Shown here in pieces: positions 20,880 to 33,189 of a stretch of 64,000 nucleotides of DNA (position 1 is the first letter of the stretch; each line of letters opens with the position of its first letter). The stretch is from Sipunculus nudus (Eukaryota > Annelida > Sipuncula > Golfingiida > Sipunculidae), in NCBI GenBank assembly GCA_026874595.1, contig CM049320.1, positions 17,124,988 through 17,188,987 of the forward strand. The letters are read 5' to 3'. A program made the position numbers and the translations under genes. The notes beneath the pieces are model-generated. The model was given only the letters and a program-made list of their open reading frames with translations. It was not told where the DNA came from and made no database searches.

Positions 20880-21215
20880 TGCATAAAGACAGCTATGACT
20901 ATATGCATGCAATAACGTGTGTATGTATGTATGCGTTTTATATGTACGTATACATGCATTTATGTGCGCGGTATGTATGTATGTCCTTTATATACAAGTA
21001 TTTAAGTAATATGTATATACGAATGTACATAGTTATGTATGTATGTATGTATGTATATATGACATTGTATATTAAAGTATTTATGTACGTATGTACAGGT
21101 ATATAAATGTATGTATGTATATTTTGAAGCACAAAACATGTTTACAATTCTCTGATTTGTATAAATATTTATTTTAGTATATATGTACGTATGCATGTAT
21201 GTGTGTATGTATATG
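20880..21215. repeat. ATGT/GTAT-rich simple repeat
   Basis: An irregular tract of ATGT, GTAT and TATG words with short pure (ATGT)n runs, for example at 21034-21057. The open frames on both strands here only mirror the repeat. Confidence 0.85.
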
Positions 21216-22252
21216 TGTATGTTAAAGTTGACCGGGTGACTGCACAGAGACCGTTACAGTTGAAAGGTCAGCCCTTACACGTCGACAGCCCACGACATTT
21301 AACGACTTTAGTATAGAGAAGTGAGACCATGACCTCTGACCAAGTAACGACCCATCTAACAAGATTTCTCGAGAGTTCATCCGTGAATACCTTCTGTAGG
21401 TAATGTCTTCGTCAATTCTCAGAATGTTAAGGTTCACTTGCCCATAACGGAATGAAATTTGTGAAAGCACACGATGGACTCCAGTGCACATATACTGAAA
21501 AATCACGTCACGGTAAAAGTAGGCCTGAACACTTGTGAGAAGGGCGGAGTCATAAATAACACAAAATTATATCATGCCTACAGTATTGCTTCTACGCATA
21601 ATGTTAGAAAATATGGTTTTATAATTGGGAACATTTTAATATTAACATTAATAAAAATTAGTTATCGTCGCCATGACAATCGAAGCATTGAATCGTGGGC
21701 AGTCACTGATAGGACCAAACTGGGAACCAAATAGTTGATCCATTTAAAATATTCACGGTCATTTTTATACCATTTATACCCATAGCTCATATATAAAGAA
21801 AGATACACCATATACATGATACATTTAGCACAGTAACAAGTAAAGTCATACAGGGCAAAGCAAGGGAGGCCCCTTTCCTGCAAACACATATAAGTGATGA
21901 TACCTTAGTTTTATATATCTGAGTGGTTGTTGTAACATACACCATGAAAATGTTTATGTTTAACGTACTTTAGTCAACTATTTATACAAAATATATGATG
22001 ATGCATCATTAATTTGAAATCAAACTTTAAAACAACTGCTCTTAGCAGTGACAGCTGGGCATAACTTTAAAAAGGTGGTCTGGCCTGATGTTGTGTATAG
22101 ACTGTAATCTCTGTACTTGTGACAGATTTCACATATTATATGATACACCTGGAAGTGAATAGATACATGATTGCCTTCGATCTTGTAACAGACAATGTGC
22201 GGCTACAGCTGCCTCTAATGGGAATAAATCGACCTAGAACTGAAAAAAGCTT

Positions 22253-22482
22253 TTGACGTGCTTATTATGCATGGATGGACGGAAGCAGATTGAGAGATGG
22301 TGGGGGTCCAATGGGTCCGGACCTCCCTTTTTCGGCCGCCGCAACCTTTTCAATAGGTTTCCGACCAATTTTTGCGGCCGGGACCCCCTCCCCCCTCTCC
22401 CCCGTTTCCAGATTTGGAGACCGTATTGTTATTAGTCTAACTGGGTTGGAACTTTCTTTTTCATAAATCCTGGGTCCGCCCC
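22253..22482. mobile_element. CAGGGGCGGACCCAGGATTT-type MITE fragment
   Basis: The right end reads AAATCCTGGGTCCGCCCCTA, the reverse complement of a terminus similar to the left end at about 42035 (CAGTGGCAGATCCAGGATTT). The interior carries GGGTCCAATGGGTCCGGACC and C-rich runs. It is consistent with a hAT-like non-autonomous family. Confidence 0.5.
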
Positions 22483-23171
22483 TAATGGGCCATCATGACA
22501 TAATCCACCAGGTGGTCATAAGGTCTGCTTGGGCAAAGTATAATGTGATCATGTCGGCTATAAGAAAATTCCTGCTCTCTTCATGTCTGTTTCAGTGTAT
22601 AACTTGGAGCTAGAACCACATCAATCAGATTACCACTTATTCTCCTGACCCTATAACTGATCTCTTTTTCAGCTAATTGGCAGATTATGACAAAAAAATG
22701 GACCTAGCAAACGCATCCCAGCAGTTGTGTAGGATATGGTTCGCCAATACTAATTTTAGGGTTCACATTGAAGGCTTCACATTTAGGGGTAACTTTAGGT
22801 ACACATACCCTGAAGAAATCTGATGTTTTTTCTTTTTACTTTTTATTAATTTATATGATCATTTCAAGAATACAAAAGGGCCTGCTTATTCCCTTGTAAA
22901 TTTTGAAAACATGTTTCAAAATGTGTTGAATGCATGCTTATATTAAATCCATGTAAGCAACCTAACATGCATTTTAAAATATTTTATGAACTATGGTTAA
23001 TATCTTCGCTAAAACATGTATTATAATTCATTTTTAATTCCAATGATCAGACGTCTCATACAATTTTAATAAAAAAGCATGACTGATCCATGTTGGATTT
23101 GTTGATGGTCCTTTGGATCAGCTTTTAAATCTTTCAAATATTTTATTTTTGTGTGCATCTTGATTGCGGAC

Positions 23172-23404
23172 CTGAAGCTTGGAACATGCGGGACGGGGCA
23201 TTTTTTTTTTTTTTTTTTTGGGGGGGGGGGGGACGGATTCGGACCAGAGAGAATCATAGTACCAGCGGCTAAATTTTTTTCTTCGATTGCGGGGTGGGCT
23301 GAATTGTTTTTCTTTGATTGAAGGGCGGGCTGCGGGCTAACAGTGCGTAAAACGAGGCTGGTGCGGGTTCAATTTTTTTGGTTCGCGCAGGGCCCTAGAG
23401 TCTG
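23172..23404. mobile_element. GC-rich MITE with GCGCAGGGCCCTA end
   Basis: The right end GGTTCGCGCAGGGCCCTAG and internal GCGGGCTG blocks resemble, in opposite orientation, the element at about 61360-61560 (AGGGCCATGCGCGGGCC, CAGCCCGC). A 19-base T-run and an adjoining G-run interrupt the left part. Confidence 0.45.
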
Positions 23405-23549
23405 CCTTGCTGTTGATCCTGGGATCCGGCATAATCATATTATTCATATTGGTATAGGACTGCCATAACATTATTACCAACGTCTGTTCATGCAGGCAAC
23501 AGCCAAGGTGTTGTCAGTTGATTCCGATGTTTAAATATAGGGCAGTCCG

Positions 23550-23661
23550 CAGTGGCGTCAATTTATCTTCAAGGGTGGGGGGGATGGCTCGCAATGGTTG
23601 GGGGGGGGGGGGGGGGTGGATGACTGGTTTGGAGGGTAGTCAAAATTGGGATAAAACAGAC

Positions 23662-23708
<47 letters not shown>

Positions 23709-23988
23709 TTTCATTGTCCGTGTGACATATAGAATATATATATCAATTAAGCATAAGGTTTTAAAAAATAAGGTATATAGATATAGATATTACTATTTCA
23801 TAGAAAACTTATAAATGGAACCAAAGTCTATAATTCTATTTATTTATATATTTCAATTGAAATATATAAATATTATTCTCTGAAAAGTGGGGGGGGGGGG
23901 GGGAGGATGATTACATTGACCATCCCCCCTTGCCAAAAAGTGGGGGGGGGATATATACCCCCCATCCCCCCCTTTATTGACGCTCCTG
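23550..23988. mobile_element. hAT-type MITE with perfect 8-bp target duplication
   Basis: The 439-bp element begins CAGTGGCGTCAATTTA and ends TTATTGACGCTCCTG; the two termini are imperfect inverted repeats. Both sides carry GCAGTCCG (23542-23549 and 23989-23996), an exact 8-bp duplication as made by hAT transposases. The interior has several G-runs and a (TA)n tract at 23662-23705. No transposase ORF. Confidence 0.85.
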
Positions 23989-24987
23989 GCAGTCCGGTCA
24001 TGCAGCGCTGTACGTATGTTTCAATAGAATGCGACAAAGCTTTAAGACTGGTGGACCGGAGGCCGGATTACTCGGTTAGCTGCCTACGTGTTAGCCGTTT
24101 TATTCGTAGGTTTTATTGGACCTCATGTCAACCGGCCTTGTGATGGTAAAAATACACGTGGACCGTGTTTACTCACACGCAAAACTATGTAATATATGAA
24201 ATTGACTGTATATATGAGCAAACATACTTGGAAATTAATGTTTTGTAAATACATTTCTGAACGCATTTTTGGCTGACGAAATGCCAAAGCAAATGATCCA
24301 AATGAGCTGAATCCTCAAAACCTGTATGCACTTGTGTTTTAGCTAAACTTAAAGTGAGCCATTACTTGGGTTTTATTTACGCAGGATGACAGGTATTGAC
24401 AAAACACGAATAAAAGCCTGTCTATAATTTCATTTATACTGTTCAAATGTATAAAAGCTCCCTAACATCACCCTTTGTTTTAATCGACCAAGCCATGCCT
24501 TGTCCTGTTATTATTGTTCTGACAGTTATGCATTCCATTAAATCGATTTGATATTTACCGTTAAAAGGGCATTAAATATAAAAGTGCCAATATAAAAGAA
24601 AATTGACATTAACGTGCCTAATAACTATATGAGCAGTGTGCTTATACTGGGGTTTAGCCTATGTTCTACAGAACATACGTCAGTTGTTCCTTTCTTATTT
24701 TAAAGTTTCCATAGCTGCTGTATAGTTGTCTTTACTTGACAGAAAAAAAAAGAGAAAATTCATCAATAGTGAACACATCACTGATATTTTCCGCAAATCT
24801 ACTTTACTTTGAACACAGCAGCAATCGACAAGCCATACTGTTGACTGTTGTTCAACGGTATCTACGGAAATGTAGTGCTACAAAATGTGCCTGATTTCTT
24901 CATTCCTCATTTAATGTGCCATCAAGGCCATTGTCCGGAGATGCCGGGATGTGTAGAGCAGGCGGCTTGATCGCTGGTCCATTTTGT

Positions 24988-24994
24988 TATAAAA
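24988..24994 (+). promoter_or_regulatory. TATA box of the lectin gene
   Basis: TATAAAA lies 57 bp upstream of the predicted start codon at 25045. A start site about 30 bp downstream would give a leader of about 25 nt. Confidence 0.6.
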
Positions 24995-25044
24995 TTTGAA
25001 ACTAGTATTTGGGGACGCAGAATATCCGGGCAACATCTACTGGG

Positions 25045-25096
25045 ATGTCCCTATTTTTGTTTATAACGACCCTTTTTTCATTGTTGGCCGGAACAG
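25045..25096 (+). CDS. Lectin exon 1: signal peptide
   Basis: The ATG at 25045 opens a 17-codon signal peptide with a hydrophobic core (SLFLFITTLFSLLAG). The donor GTACGT is at 25097, phase 1. The TATA box 57 bp upstream supports this start. Confidence 0.78.
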
Positions 25097-25871
25097 GTAC
25101 GTACAAACCCAGAAACAAACAAAAATACTAATCTTTTGTGAAAGATGCATTTTATTTATTGTTTTTAGTGTATTTTAAGGCCTTGATTATTATCAAAGCT
25201 GAATATTCGGAGATCATCGGCACGCTATTATTTATAAGATTAATATTATTTTAGAATAAAGAACGGCTGTAGAATTTCATCAAAGGGCTACTGTGCACCA
25301 TGCATTCTATTGAGTAATTTTTAATTCATTTGGGACCTCTGAAATCATTGAATGTGAGAAATGTAATGATTTTATAGTATACGATCCTATGGTCTGCTCA
25401 AACGTCGACAAAATATAGACCCAATACTTTCTATTAGGTACTATTTATATTGAGAACTGGTTTATATTTATATTGTTTGTGACTAATACTTGAAAGTGAC
25501 CAATTCTTAAGAAAAAAAGAAATGCGCATAAATAATTAGTTTGAATACATTGTAAAATCCTTTATTCATGTCTAATTCTTTTAAGATTGTGTTACATGTG
25601 TAAACGTCTGTAGTTTCCCATGGGCGCCGTTATCTTTTGTACCCGCGTTCCCGTATGGAATCAACGGTTGCCATGACTACTGCTGTAAGACATGTTACCG
25701 GCCATTATTGTATGTTTACGTGCAATCTATACCCGGGCTGCCGGGCGGTCAATCATGGACAAGCTGGTCAGTGTGAGCTGGCCATGACGTCACCAGTTGC
25801 CAGGACAGTGACACCAGCGTGGACAGCTTACATCGTATTAAGTGAAAATGCAAGTACTCTGCAGGACTTTG

Positions 25872-25942
<71 letters not shown>

Positions 25943-28900
25943 TTACAGCTACAGCCGGCTACATCTTTACTCCGTACGTTTTTATGTTTCCATCGTGCCT
26001 GGCTGATTATTTGGTTTGTCTGTTAGTTATTTTTGTCTCGGAGTTACCCCTCTTCTATATTAGGAATCGTACTCTAGGGATGACGAGCTCTGGTAATTGA
26101 TTATAACAAACAAGACAAGACTGGCTTTTAGGGAATATATTTTGGCTCCTGATTGTTGCCTTTATTCAACTTTTGTCCAAGTAGACAAAATATCGTTTCT
26201 TACAATGTAACACTAAATAAAAAATTAAATAAACCAAATAAATGATAATCAGCAAAGGTTGTAACAGGCCTGAGAACAATTTCCGAGACTGTTCTCTTGG
26301 TAAGTTGTCGATGGTCAGATGAGTTCATCCGGAAAGACCTTCAGTGAAGGCGGAGCCTGCCACGTTACCTTGCAGTCGCTTTTCCATTGGCTCGTCCGTA
26401 GCCAATTAATTGGGTCAGCTATATCTGGCGGGAATCCCCCTCTGTGACCTATTAGTCAGTTTGAGGAGACCCCTTTCTATGCAAAGAAGCTAATTCGTGG
26501 AATTTATGTCCTACGCTACCGCCTCTTGTTATTTTAGCTTCCTATAATCTTAATGCTTGCCTTCTCAATATGTTTTAAGTTTTTATTTTCTCCTTAGGCT
26601 GTTTCCACATGTCATAGTGCCTGTGTTTTAGTTTTCATTGTCTCCTGAAGATGTCTCCACATGTCATAATTTGTTGTGAATTGGAAACTAAAGGGACATT
26701 TTTATTTGTTTTTGAGCTGGTGAAAAAAAATTTCAGAAAGACACTCCAAACCAATTCCGACCAGGGTATGCATGAGAGCAATCACTGACCCAAATTTGAA
26801 TATCATCAGGTAATATTTAGGAAAGTTATCGCACGGAAACGAAAACCTGACAGATGGATGGACAGACAAACCCAAATCAATGCCCCCCGTACCGAGGAAG
26901 CGGGGGCAATTAACTCAATAGAGCAACCCGAGACAAAGCGCTTTTGCCTCTAGAAATTGGTATTTAAAAAAGCCTTCAACAGACTGTGCGAGAATTAGAG
27001 TAACGCCCAAGGAACAATCCATGACGTGTTTGAGGTAATCCTGATCACCATGATATGTTTTTAATTAAGGGTGCCTATATTATCAATTACAGGTATTAGG
27101 GCCACCCACAAGAGCTCACCTCTGAATCAACCTTGTAGTTTGCGAACGGTTAAACACATATTTATGTGAAGCCCACAGGAAAGACGTTGCCGTTCACCTT
27201 CATTCAGACTGATCACGTTTTTACTTATATACATTCATGGTGATAAGAGACTCTTCATTTAAATGTAATCGGACATTACATGGAAATAATGAAAATCCTT
27301 AGATAGAATTCGAATCGATAGGATATTTCATTTTGTATCGTGATAAATCAAGGGACGGGTATCGTTGAACCGTATGCAGACAATTATTTTTGAAAAGTTA
27401 TTTTTACTGGTATCGGGCTTATGGTATAATGTGGCTCCGGTATCACATTACGGGTGGAAAGGGGGTGGGGTGATCATGACAGTCTGTGTGAAATCTATGC
27501 TTGATCAAATTATTAAGAAATGTTACAAAAATAAAAAAATACGGCCAGCATTACAAACGTGATAATTTGTTTGACCATACCTCTCATTCGCATGCCGATC
27601 ACGATCGAACGGACGGACACGGATGAATAGAGTTGAAAACAATCTTCTTTTAACATGGGTAATCGGACGTCGGTAATCTCAAAGATAATCTAAAAGTCTC
27701 CATAAGGACTCTGTGAAATTTGATTAAACCTTGATTGTTACTATGAAGAAATAATTCAAATTTAATAAGATGTATGTAACAAGTATAAAAAACAATGTAT
27801 CATGTCACAGATATATCATGAAATCTTTGATTTTCATACTCTAGGTGTCGCTACGTGTCCGTTTGGATATGGTCATGTATTTATGGACACGCAATCTTGC
27901 TACAAAGTTGTCCACAGTACGATGACGTGGCCACAGTCCCGCGCTGAGTGTAAGCGAACCGGGTCCGACCTGGTGGCTGTCGAAAACGAAAGGGAACAGA
28001 AACACGTAGAACATGTCGTTTCAAAAGAAATTAACGGTAAGAAAATTTATTTATTACAGATACAAAACTAGAAATGTGCCCAGAGAGTGCAGACCTCCGC
28101 CAAGGCAGCTCATCACTAGTGGTGAGAGTCGGTTCTTTTTTCATAATCGATCATCGGTTTGAGCAAACTGATCGATGATCGATTATTAATCGGTTCGGAC
28201 AAATATAAAGAAATATTCAATTATCTGTGAAACTGTACTTTCTTAACCTAACCCTCATGTCTTAGAAATTCTACATTAAGAAAAGAAGTTTTTGCCTTTT
28301 TTTTATATTTTCCTATTATTAGTAAGATATGATTTTCAAAGTTTCATTTGAATTATTTATAATAATCAAGAATTAAGCCACCATCCAGGACATCTACTTG
28401 CTGGCCCTCATGAATACTCCCGCGTATTATTTTAACTTCACCGCCACCAAGGACTCTCGTTTTATAACATTTATGATGACTGCCGTCATGCACACTGGTT
28501 TCACAGGCCCGCTAGAAAAATTTAAAGCCCATACATCTAAAATACTCGACCGGCCGGGTAAGCCCCAACAAAGATTTTTTCAAATGGCCTAAACAGCGGC
28601 ATCTGGCATCAGTTGACGAGATTATTTCTAAGAGAATCTTGCAAGATTGGCATAGACCTGGAGAATGAAGCATTTTAACGCCATACCGCTCGTATTGTGC
28701 AATGTACATCTCGTTACAAAAGTCTCCGCTGATTCTGCAGCTCCCTGTCAGTTTACAGGTTTATTAAGTCCTCCGTTCTCGCATCTACCGTGTTATACTC
28801 AGTTACAAACGGAAGTTATTTGGAAACACAGACTCATTATATGAAGCGCGGAATGTTGTGAAAAAAGGAAGAATAATTTTAGCCTTTAACATAAAGGCAT

Positions 28901-29828
28901 TCTTGAAAAAAATCTTGATTATGATGTAATCGATTGTTGCCTTTGGTAATCGAGCGCTTGGAACTGACAGCAAACCGACTGAATTTCGATAAATCTCGAT
29001 GATCGGCCCTCCACTACTCATTACCCCTATATGACATTGTCAGATATGCAGCATTTTCCCTTAATAATACCTGAATCTAGATGAAGAAGAGCCACATTGA
29101 AAGCATACACACTCAGGATAAATGTGCTGCCATGTGGCGTGAGTCAGTAAACAAGGCAGCCCATCATTTTTATAAGAGCTGCCTTGTTTACTGATTTCAC
29201 ACTAGGTGGCAGAATATGACAAAAATAAATTTAAATCATTTTTGGATCCGGATTGTGATATAGATCACCCTCAAATTTAATCAATTGTTCCTTGCATCAA
29301 TGCCGAGCTATCCTAAAATTTTCATGAAAATTTTCGTTTCTAATCTTTTGAGTAATGTTGCAAACAGACAAACAAATACTCAAACAAACAAACAAACAAA
29401 TAAACGCCCTCAGAAACATAACCCTCGCCGCTTTGCGGAGGTAATTAACATGTGAATGTTAAATATCATGAACTTTAAATGAAGTCAATTTAATGATTAA
29501 AAGATATTAAGATATTATTATTATTTTTATAATTATATCATATATATTATATGTTATTATGATCATTATTATTATTACTATTTCAGATTATGAAAAGAAT
29601 TTCTGGATTTCCGGAAGAAAAGTCGGAGGCCAGTGGATATGGAATTCGACAGGAGAGCCAATGGGTTATACATCTTGGATGAACGGACAGCCGGATGAGG
29701 TCCTGGGGCCGTCTGAATGTGTCCGGATGCTGTACCTCGGCGTCATCAATGGGTGGGATGATACTAAATGTCACTTCAAGCAAAAGACTATGTGTGAGAT
29801 ACAGGCCCAGCGCTACGTTCTGGTGTGA
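25045..29828 (+). CDS. Secreted PAN/apple-like plus C-type lectin protein (gene level, complete)
   Basis: Four coding exons (25045-25096, 25614-25874, 27845-28036, 29587-29828) join through three phase-1 introns into about 248 residues. Domain order: signal peptide (MSLFLFITTLFSLLAG), a cysteine-containing segment resembling PAN/apple folds (about residues 19-105), and a long-form C-type lectin domain (about 107-240) split over the last two exons. The lectin domain has six cysteines, QPD at the calcium/sugar site and WDD where WND is usual. QPD is generally linked to galactose-type binding. Secreted lectins of this kind often act in immune recognition or mucus; that role is inference. A TATA box and a downstream poly(A) signal frame the gene. 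Confidence 0.84.
25097..25613. other. Lectin intron 1
   Basis: AT-rich, about 517 bp, phase 1. No other feature seen. Confidence 0.6.
25614..25874 (+). CDS. Lectin exon 2: PAN/apple-like segment
   Basis: The 261-bp phase 1-1 exon starts after TCTGTAG and ends before GTATAT. It encodes 87 residues with the pattern HYCMFTCNLYPGCRAVNH then GQCELA, that is C-x3-C-x4-GC-x-A-V-N...C-x-L. This is the core of PAN/apple-like domains, which bind proteins or sugars. The donor lies directly against a (TA)n tract. Confidence 0.72.
25875..25939. repeat. (TA)n microsatellite at splice donor
   Basis: About 62 bp of TA repeat starts immediately at the exon 2 donor, so the donor GTATAT is formed by the first repeat units. 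Confidence 0.92.
25940..27844. other. Lectin intron 2
   Basis: About 1.9 kb with no exon recognised. It holds a dispersed-repeat tail near 26850-26912 (GGATGGACAGACAAACCCAA then CCGTACCGAGGAAGCGGGGG) and otherwise AT-rich DNA. The plus frame 27365-27562 lacks motifs. Confidence 0.55.
27845..28036 (+). CDS. Lectin exon 3: N-terminal half of C-type lectin domain
   Basis: The 192-bp phase 1-1 exon has acceptor CATACTCTAG and donor GTAAGA. It begins CPFGYGHVF, gives the extra N-terminal cysteine pair of long-form domains, then CYKV, TWPQSRAEC and SDLVAVENEREQ, the classical first-helix and W/LA region. Confidence 0.86.
28088..29445. mobile_element. Transposable-element-derived intron between lectin-domain exons
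   Basis: The block opens with GCAGACCTCCGCCAAGGCAG and closes with GCCGCTTTGCGGAGGTAA; the two ends share an inverted ACCTCCGC-AA-G core. The right part has GGATCCGGATTGTGATATAG and a (CAAA)n tract before the end, a layout common to an old repeat family of aquatic animals. An inverted AATCGATCATCG / CGATGATCGATT pair lies at about 28143-28188. Further repeats may be nested. Confidence 0.45.
29587..29828 (+). CDS. Lectin exon 4: C-terminal half of C-type lectin domain and stop
   Basis: The acceptor TATTTCAG ends at 29586; the TGA stop is at 29826-29828. It encodes FWISGRK, WIWNSTGEPM, SWMNGQPDE, SEC, NGWDDTKC and TMCEI. QPD is followed by Glu, and the second calcium motif reads W-D-D rather than W-N-D. 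All C-terminal cysteines are present. A short tail (QRYVLV) follows the domain. Confidence 0.88.
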
Positions 29829-30166
29829 AGCACTCTTCCTTCAGAAGCCGTAAATTCACGACTCTGGAGGCATTTATATTGCACTGAAAGGTCCTGCTTT
29901 GTCTGTCATGTCTTAATTTTGCAGGAGGGACATAATTTGCGTTCGTTCTTCAAGCTAATGGAAATATAGACAAATTTCAGAACCACAAACATTCAGTCGT
30001 ACATGTTTTGCTTTAAATTGTTGCAGGACACATTCGTGTATCAATATTATGATTGACGGTGGTGGCCCTGATTATTTGTCACGGAACTCCTGCATGTTTT
30101 TTGGTCTTGACCTGTCGATAATGATAGAGAAAGTATGTCCTAAAGAGGATAGTTTTCTCATTTCCT

Positions 30167-30172
30167 AATAAA
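30167..30172 (+). terminator. Poly(A) signal of the lectin gene
   Basis: AATAAA lies 339 bp after the stop codon, the first canonical hexamer seen downstream. Confidence 0.5.
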
Positions 30173-31407
30173 TCCAGAGAGATTTTAAATAACTTCTCGT
30201 AGGGACTATCGCTGCGCCATCTGCCGGTATCTACGCTCGTGTTGCAAGAAAGAAAGCAGTTAGTTACTCTGAATCAAGGCCTAAGGCCCTCTGACCGGTA
30301 TGTGACGCGGCTATTTTGTTCCGCTAAAAGTAGTACCAGACGATGACTAAGAGTTCCAGGTGATGTTTTCCCAAGAAACAAGACCTGTATACACAGAAAT
30401 TGCATCAAATGACGAATAACCTTTCTTAGATGCACTTTCGAACTTTAAAAAATGTATATTTACAATAATTGAAACGGACCCTGAAAACGTCCATGGATCG
30501 CTGTCAACCCGTATGTCATTGTTAAACCATTTTATCCAAATCAATGTTTCGCAGTCTTGAAGCCACATGTTTGTTTTATTGTGTTTGCTAAAAATATACA
30601 GGTCTACTGCTTCACACATGTAATGTTATAGATTAATGATATATAAAATGTTCTGTTGTTCCTACAGCATCAACAAACAAGAGATTGATTCTATTAAAAT
30701 ACATGTGGTAAGTAGGGTTTGAAATAAACTTTGCCTTAACTATTGCTCATTTATTTCATATGGATTTCTGTTACTTTTTTTTGTTTCGAAAGCTTTCATA
30801 ACGGATCTGAAGTAGGAACTATAGTCGCAGGTAAATGATTTCCATCTGATATTGAATTGTGACCATGGCCCAAATTTCGAGGTCATATGCCCTGATTCCT
30901 TTTCCGTATTTGTTGCGTTAGGGGCTGCAGACTGCAGACCTCTTATATTCGGCTGTATCACCACCGTAAGTAAGGCGACAAGACAATTTAGTGGCGTTTG
31001 CTTGGTACGTTATAATTATTTCCTCTTATCATAACCGAAATGTTCGACTTTCACGATACCTTAGGGTTTAGAGATGAGACTGGCGCCACAAGACTACATT
31101 AAACGTCGTCGCGGATCTGGATTAGGGATCGGGTAATGTATATGGTTATTTTGTTTGGCAACAGGGGTGTCAATAAAGGAAAAATGGGGGGGGGGGGGTT
31201 ATATATCCCCCTCCATATATTAATAAATTAAATTATACATTTTGGTCTCATTTATGAGTTTACTATAAAATATAATATATAGACCTGGTTTATAATTAAC
31301 TTTTACTTAAACAATAAGAAATAATAAAACCTAATACTTAATTATTTGGAATGTGATTACCTGTTTTTATTTAAAAAGTGTAATACATACTCTAAAACAG
31401 TATATTT

Positions 31408-31458
31408 GTATATATATATATATATATACACACACAATGTGTGTGTGTGTGTGTGTGT
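31408..31458. repeat. (TA)n(CA)n-AA-(TG)n palindromic microsatellite
   Basis: A TA run is followed by ACACACACA, a short AATG junction and GTGTGTGTGTGTGTGTG, so the CA and TG parts are reverse complements able to pair. Confidence 0.85.
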
Positions 31459-32284
31459 AGGACTCATCCCCCTGCCCTGGAAGATGAATTGATGGCACTG
31501 TTGGCAGAGGTAAGCGCTCTACTGGGTAGCATTCTATTGTGTACATAATCTCGAGACATATTTACAAAGGTTAAATAATATTGCAATATCTGCCTGTACA
31601 CAGTTGCAAAAGCAACATATGACAAGGTGTTAAGCTTATACATTTGTGCCGTTAACATGCTCAAACTGACTCGGCAATACAGACAACTATAGAGATAACG
31701 GTAAAAAGTATTGGTTTTTTTCTGGTATAACCTGTCAAGGTTGCCACACTTGATCATGGCCTGGATTTGCAAATTACACGATATTTTATTGACAGACTGT
31801 GACAGTTATAAGTGAGCCGAGCAGAGCGATCAAAGCTGACATTGTCCTGGTACGGTTCTTTATAGACACAACGATCATATCGATTGCCATTTCTTAAAAA
31901 AAAAAAAAAGTGAGAAAACATATATTTGTATTCAGTATGTGTTTCTTGCATACTAGAAGAAGAAGAAGATATATTTACTTTATATGAAATCTGACTATAC
32001 GACTGACGGCTTTGAAGATCACATGAAAAACAGCCTAAATGCCTTAAGCGGCATGTCCACGTGGAATACCCGAGGTATAAATTCGGTCTCGCCATCTCGT
32101 TCTCGACCAACTGAAGTCTCGACGTAGTTCACGGTATCACACAAGGCTATGTTAGGCATGCGCATGTGCGAGTGAATATATTTTCTGTTTGATTGATATT
32201 AAATTTTTATTTAAAAAATTTCATTGAGAAATAAGCCCAGAGGGCGGAGACAGATGACTGAAGAATGGCCGTAACTGAAGTGTT

Positions 32285-32560
32285 TCCATGTGTATGTGCG
32301 TATACGCGTGAAAACCTCAACAAGACCGATTTTCAGGCACAGGGTTTGCGTGAACTCAGGGATTCAGGGTAAAATGACGTCACTGTGCCATATTTTTTTG
32401 TGCTATGGTAAGAGTAATAATATGGTACAGGTTTTCAGGCGATATTGATGTTTATTTTTATTCATCAATGAATAAACCTTCCTTCAAAAACTCTCCAAAA
32501 ATTCTCCGATGATTCTCCGGCACTCCGCAGATTCACCTACTTTTGGAGAGACCCGTTAGA
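32285..32560. mobile_element. Copy of GTGTTTCCATGTG-type MITE with attached repeat
   Basis: It opens with AGTGTTTCCATGTGTATGTG and TATACGCGTGAAAA, continues with the internal block TTGCGTGAACTCAGGGATTC and a TGACGTCA site (about 32374). It then joins a CTTCAAAAACTCTCC...GATTCTCCG block. The last block and the preceding AATATGGTACA...TTATTTTT block recur at about 39190-39360. Confidence 0.5.
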
Positions 32561-32714
32561 CTACTTGTCGGTAATGGACAGTGAATACCACAAGAGATTA
32601 CTCTGATTCTATCGTTCTAACGGCCAGAAAACTTGCAAGTCCGGTCGCACGCCTGAAGCCCAAGAACCGAGCGTCCAGGTGAGATTTCGAGCATCACAGA
32701 CGCTAACCGCCGTG

Positions 32715-33189
32715 TTCCTGAAAGGCCCTTAAAGCCATGAATACAAGAGTAGTTGAGCAAGCTATATCGCCAAAAATACGTTCTCACTGCTAATGTCATA
32801 GACGTATGTGTAGTATGGTATGTGTGTCTCTGGACCAAAATACAGAATATCTGAGGAAAAAATTACTGCATGTTGTCAATATGTTGCAGTGGGAACTAAA
32901 CATTGATAATATGCTTCAAAATGTTGCAATGTTTTCTAAAAATATAATACAATTTCTCTTTTAAAAGTAAGTGGTCGTGTCTCTAACAATAGCACATATT
33001 TCAGTACATGGATATTGGATGGAACAGTCGACTGTCATTGGGCATGGTATGTTATTCCCAACCCGTCGTACACAATGTGGTAATATAAACATATTTATTC
33101 AAATAAACTGAACAAAAATACAAAATATACAACAATATACAGTGCTCTATATTTAACAACTGAGATGCGTATAACCACCAAAACTACCA
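32715..33189. repeat. Segment A1 of recent local duplication
   Basis: 475 bp match 35933-36407 with the same length and, by eye, a single substitution (ACATATTTC versus ACTTATTTC). The segment starts TTCCTGAAAGGCCC and ends AAACTACCA. It contains part of the roughly 660-bp tandem unit. No supported gene. Confidence 0.85.

Larger units (their letters stand above)
19157..23541. other. Intergenic region, no gene recognised
   Basis: Separates the divergent Kunitz (minus) and lectin (plus) genes. Contents: AT-rich unique-looking DNA, an ATGT-rich tract (20880-21215), a block at about 20490-20560 that partly recurs at 24120-24170 (CACGTGGAC-GTGTTTAC), and MITE fragments at 22253-22482 and 23172-23404. 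Open frames are short and lack motifs. Confidence 0.55.
29829..32714. other. Lectin 3' UTR and intergenic region
   Basis: The first about 340 bp are 3' UTR up to the poly(A) signal. Beyond that no gene is recognised: a G-run MITE fragment starting near 31163 (CAGGGGTGTCAAT), a (TA)n-(CA)n-(TG)n tract at 31408-31458, and MITE-like repeats at 32285-32560. Minus frames at 30347-30619 and 31754-32110 show no domain or splice support. Confidence 0.55.
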
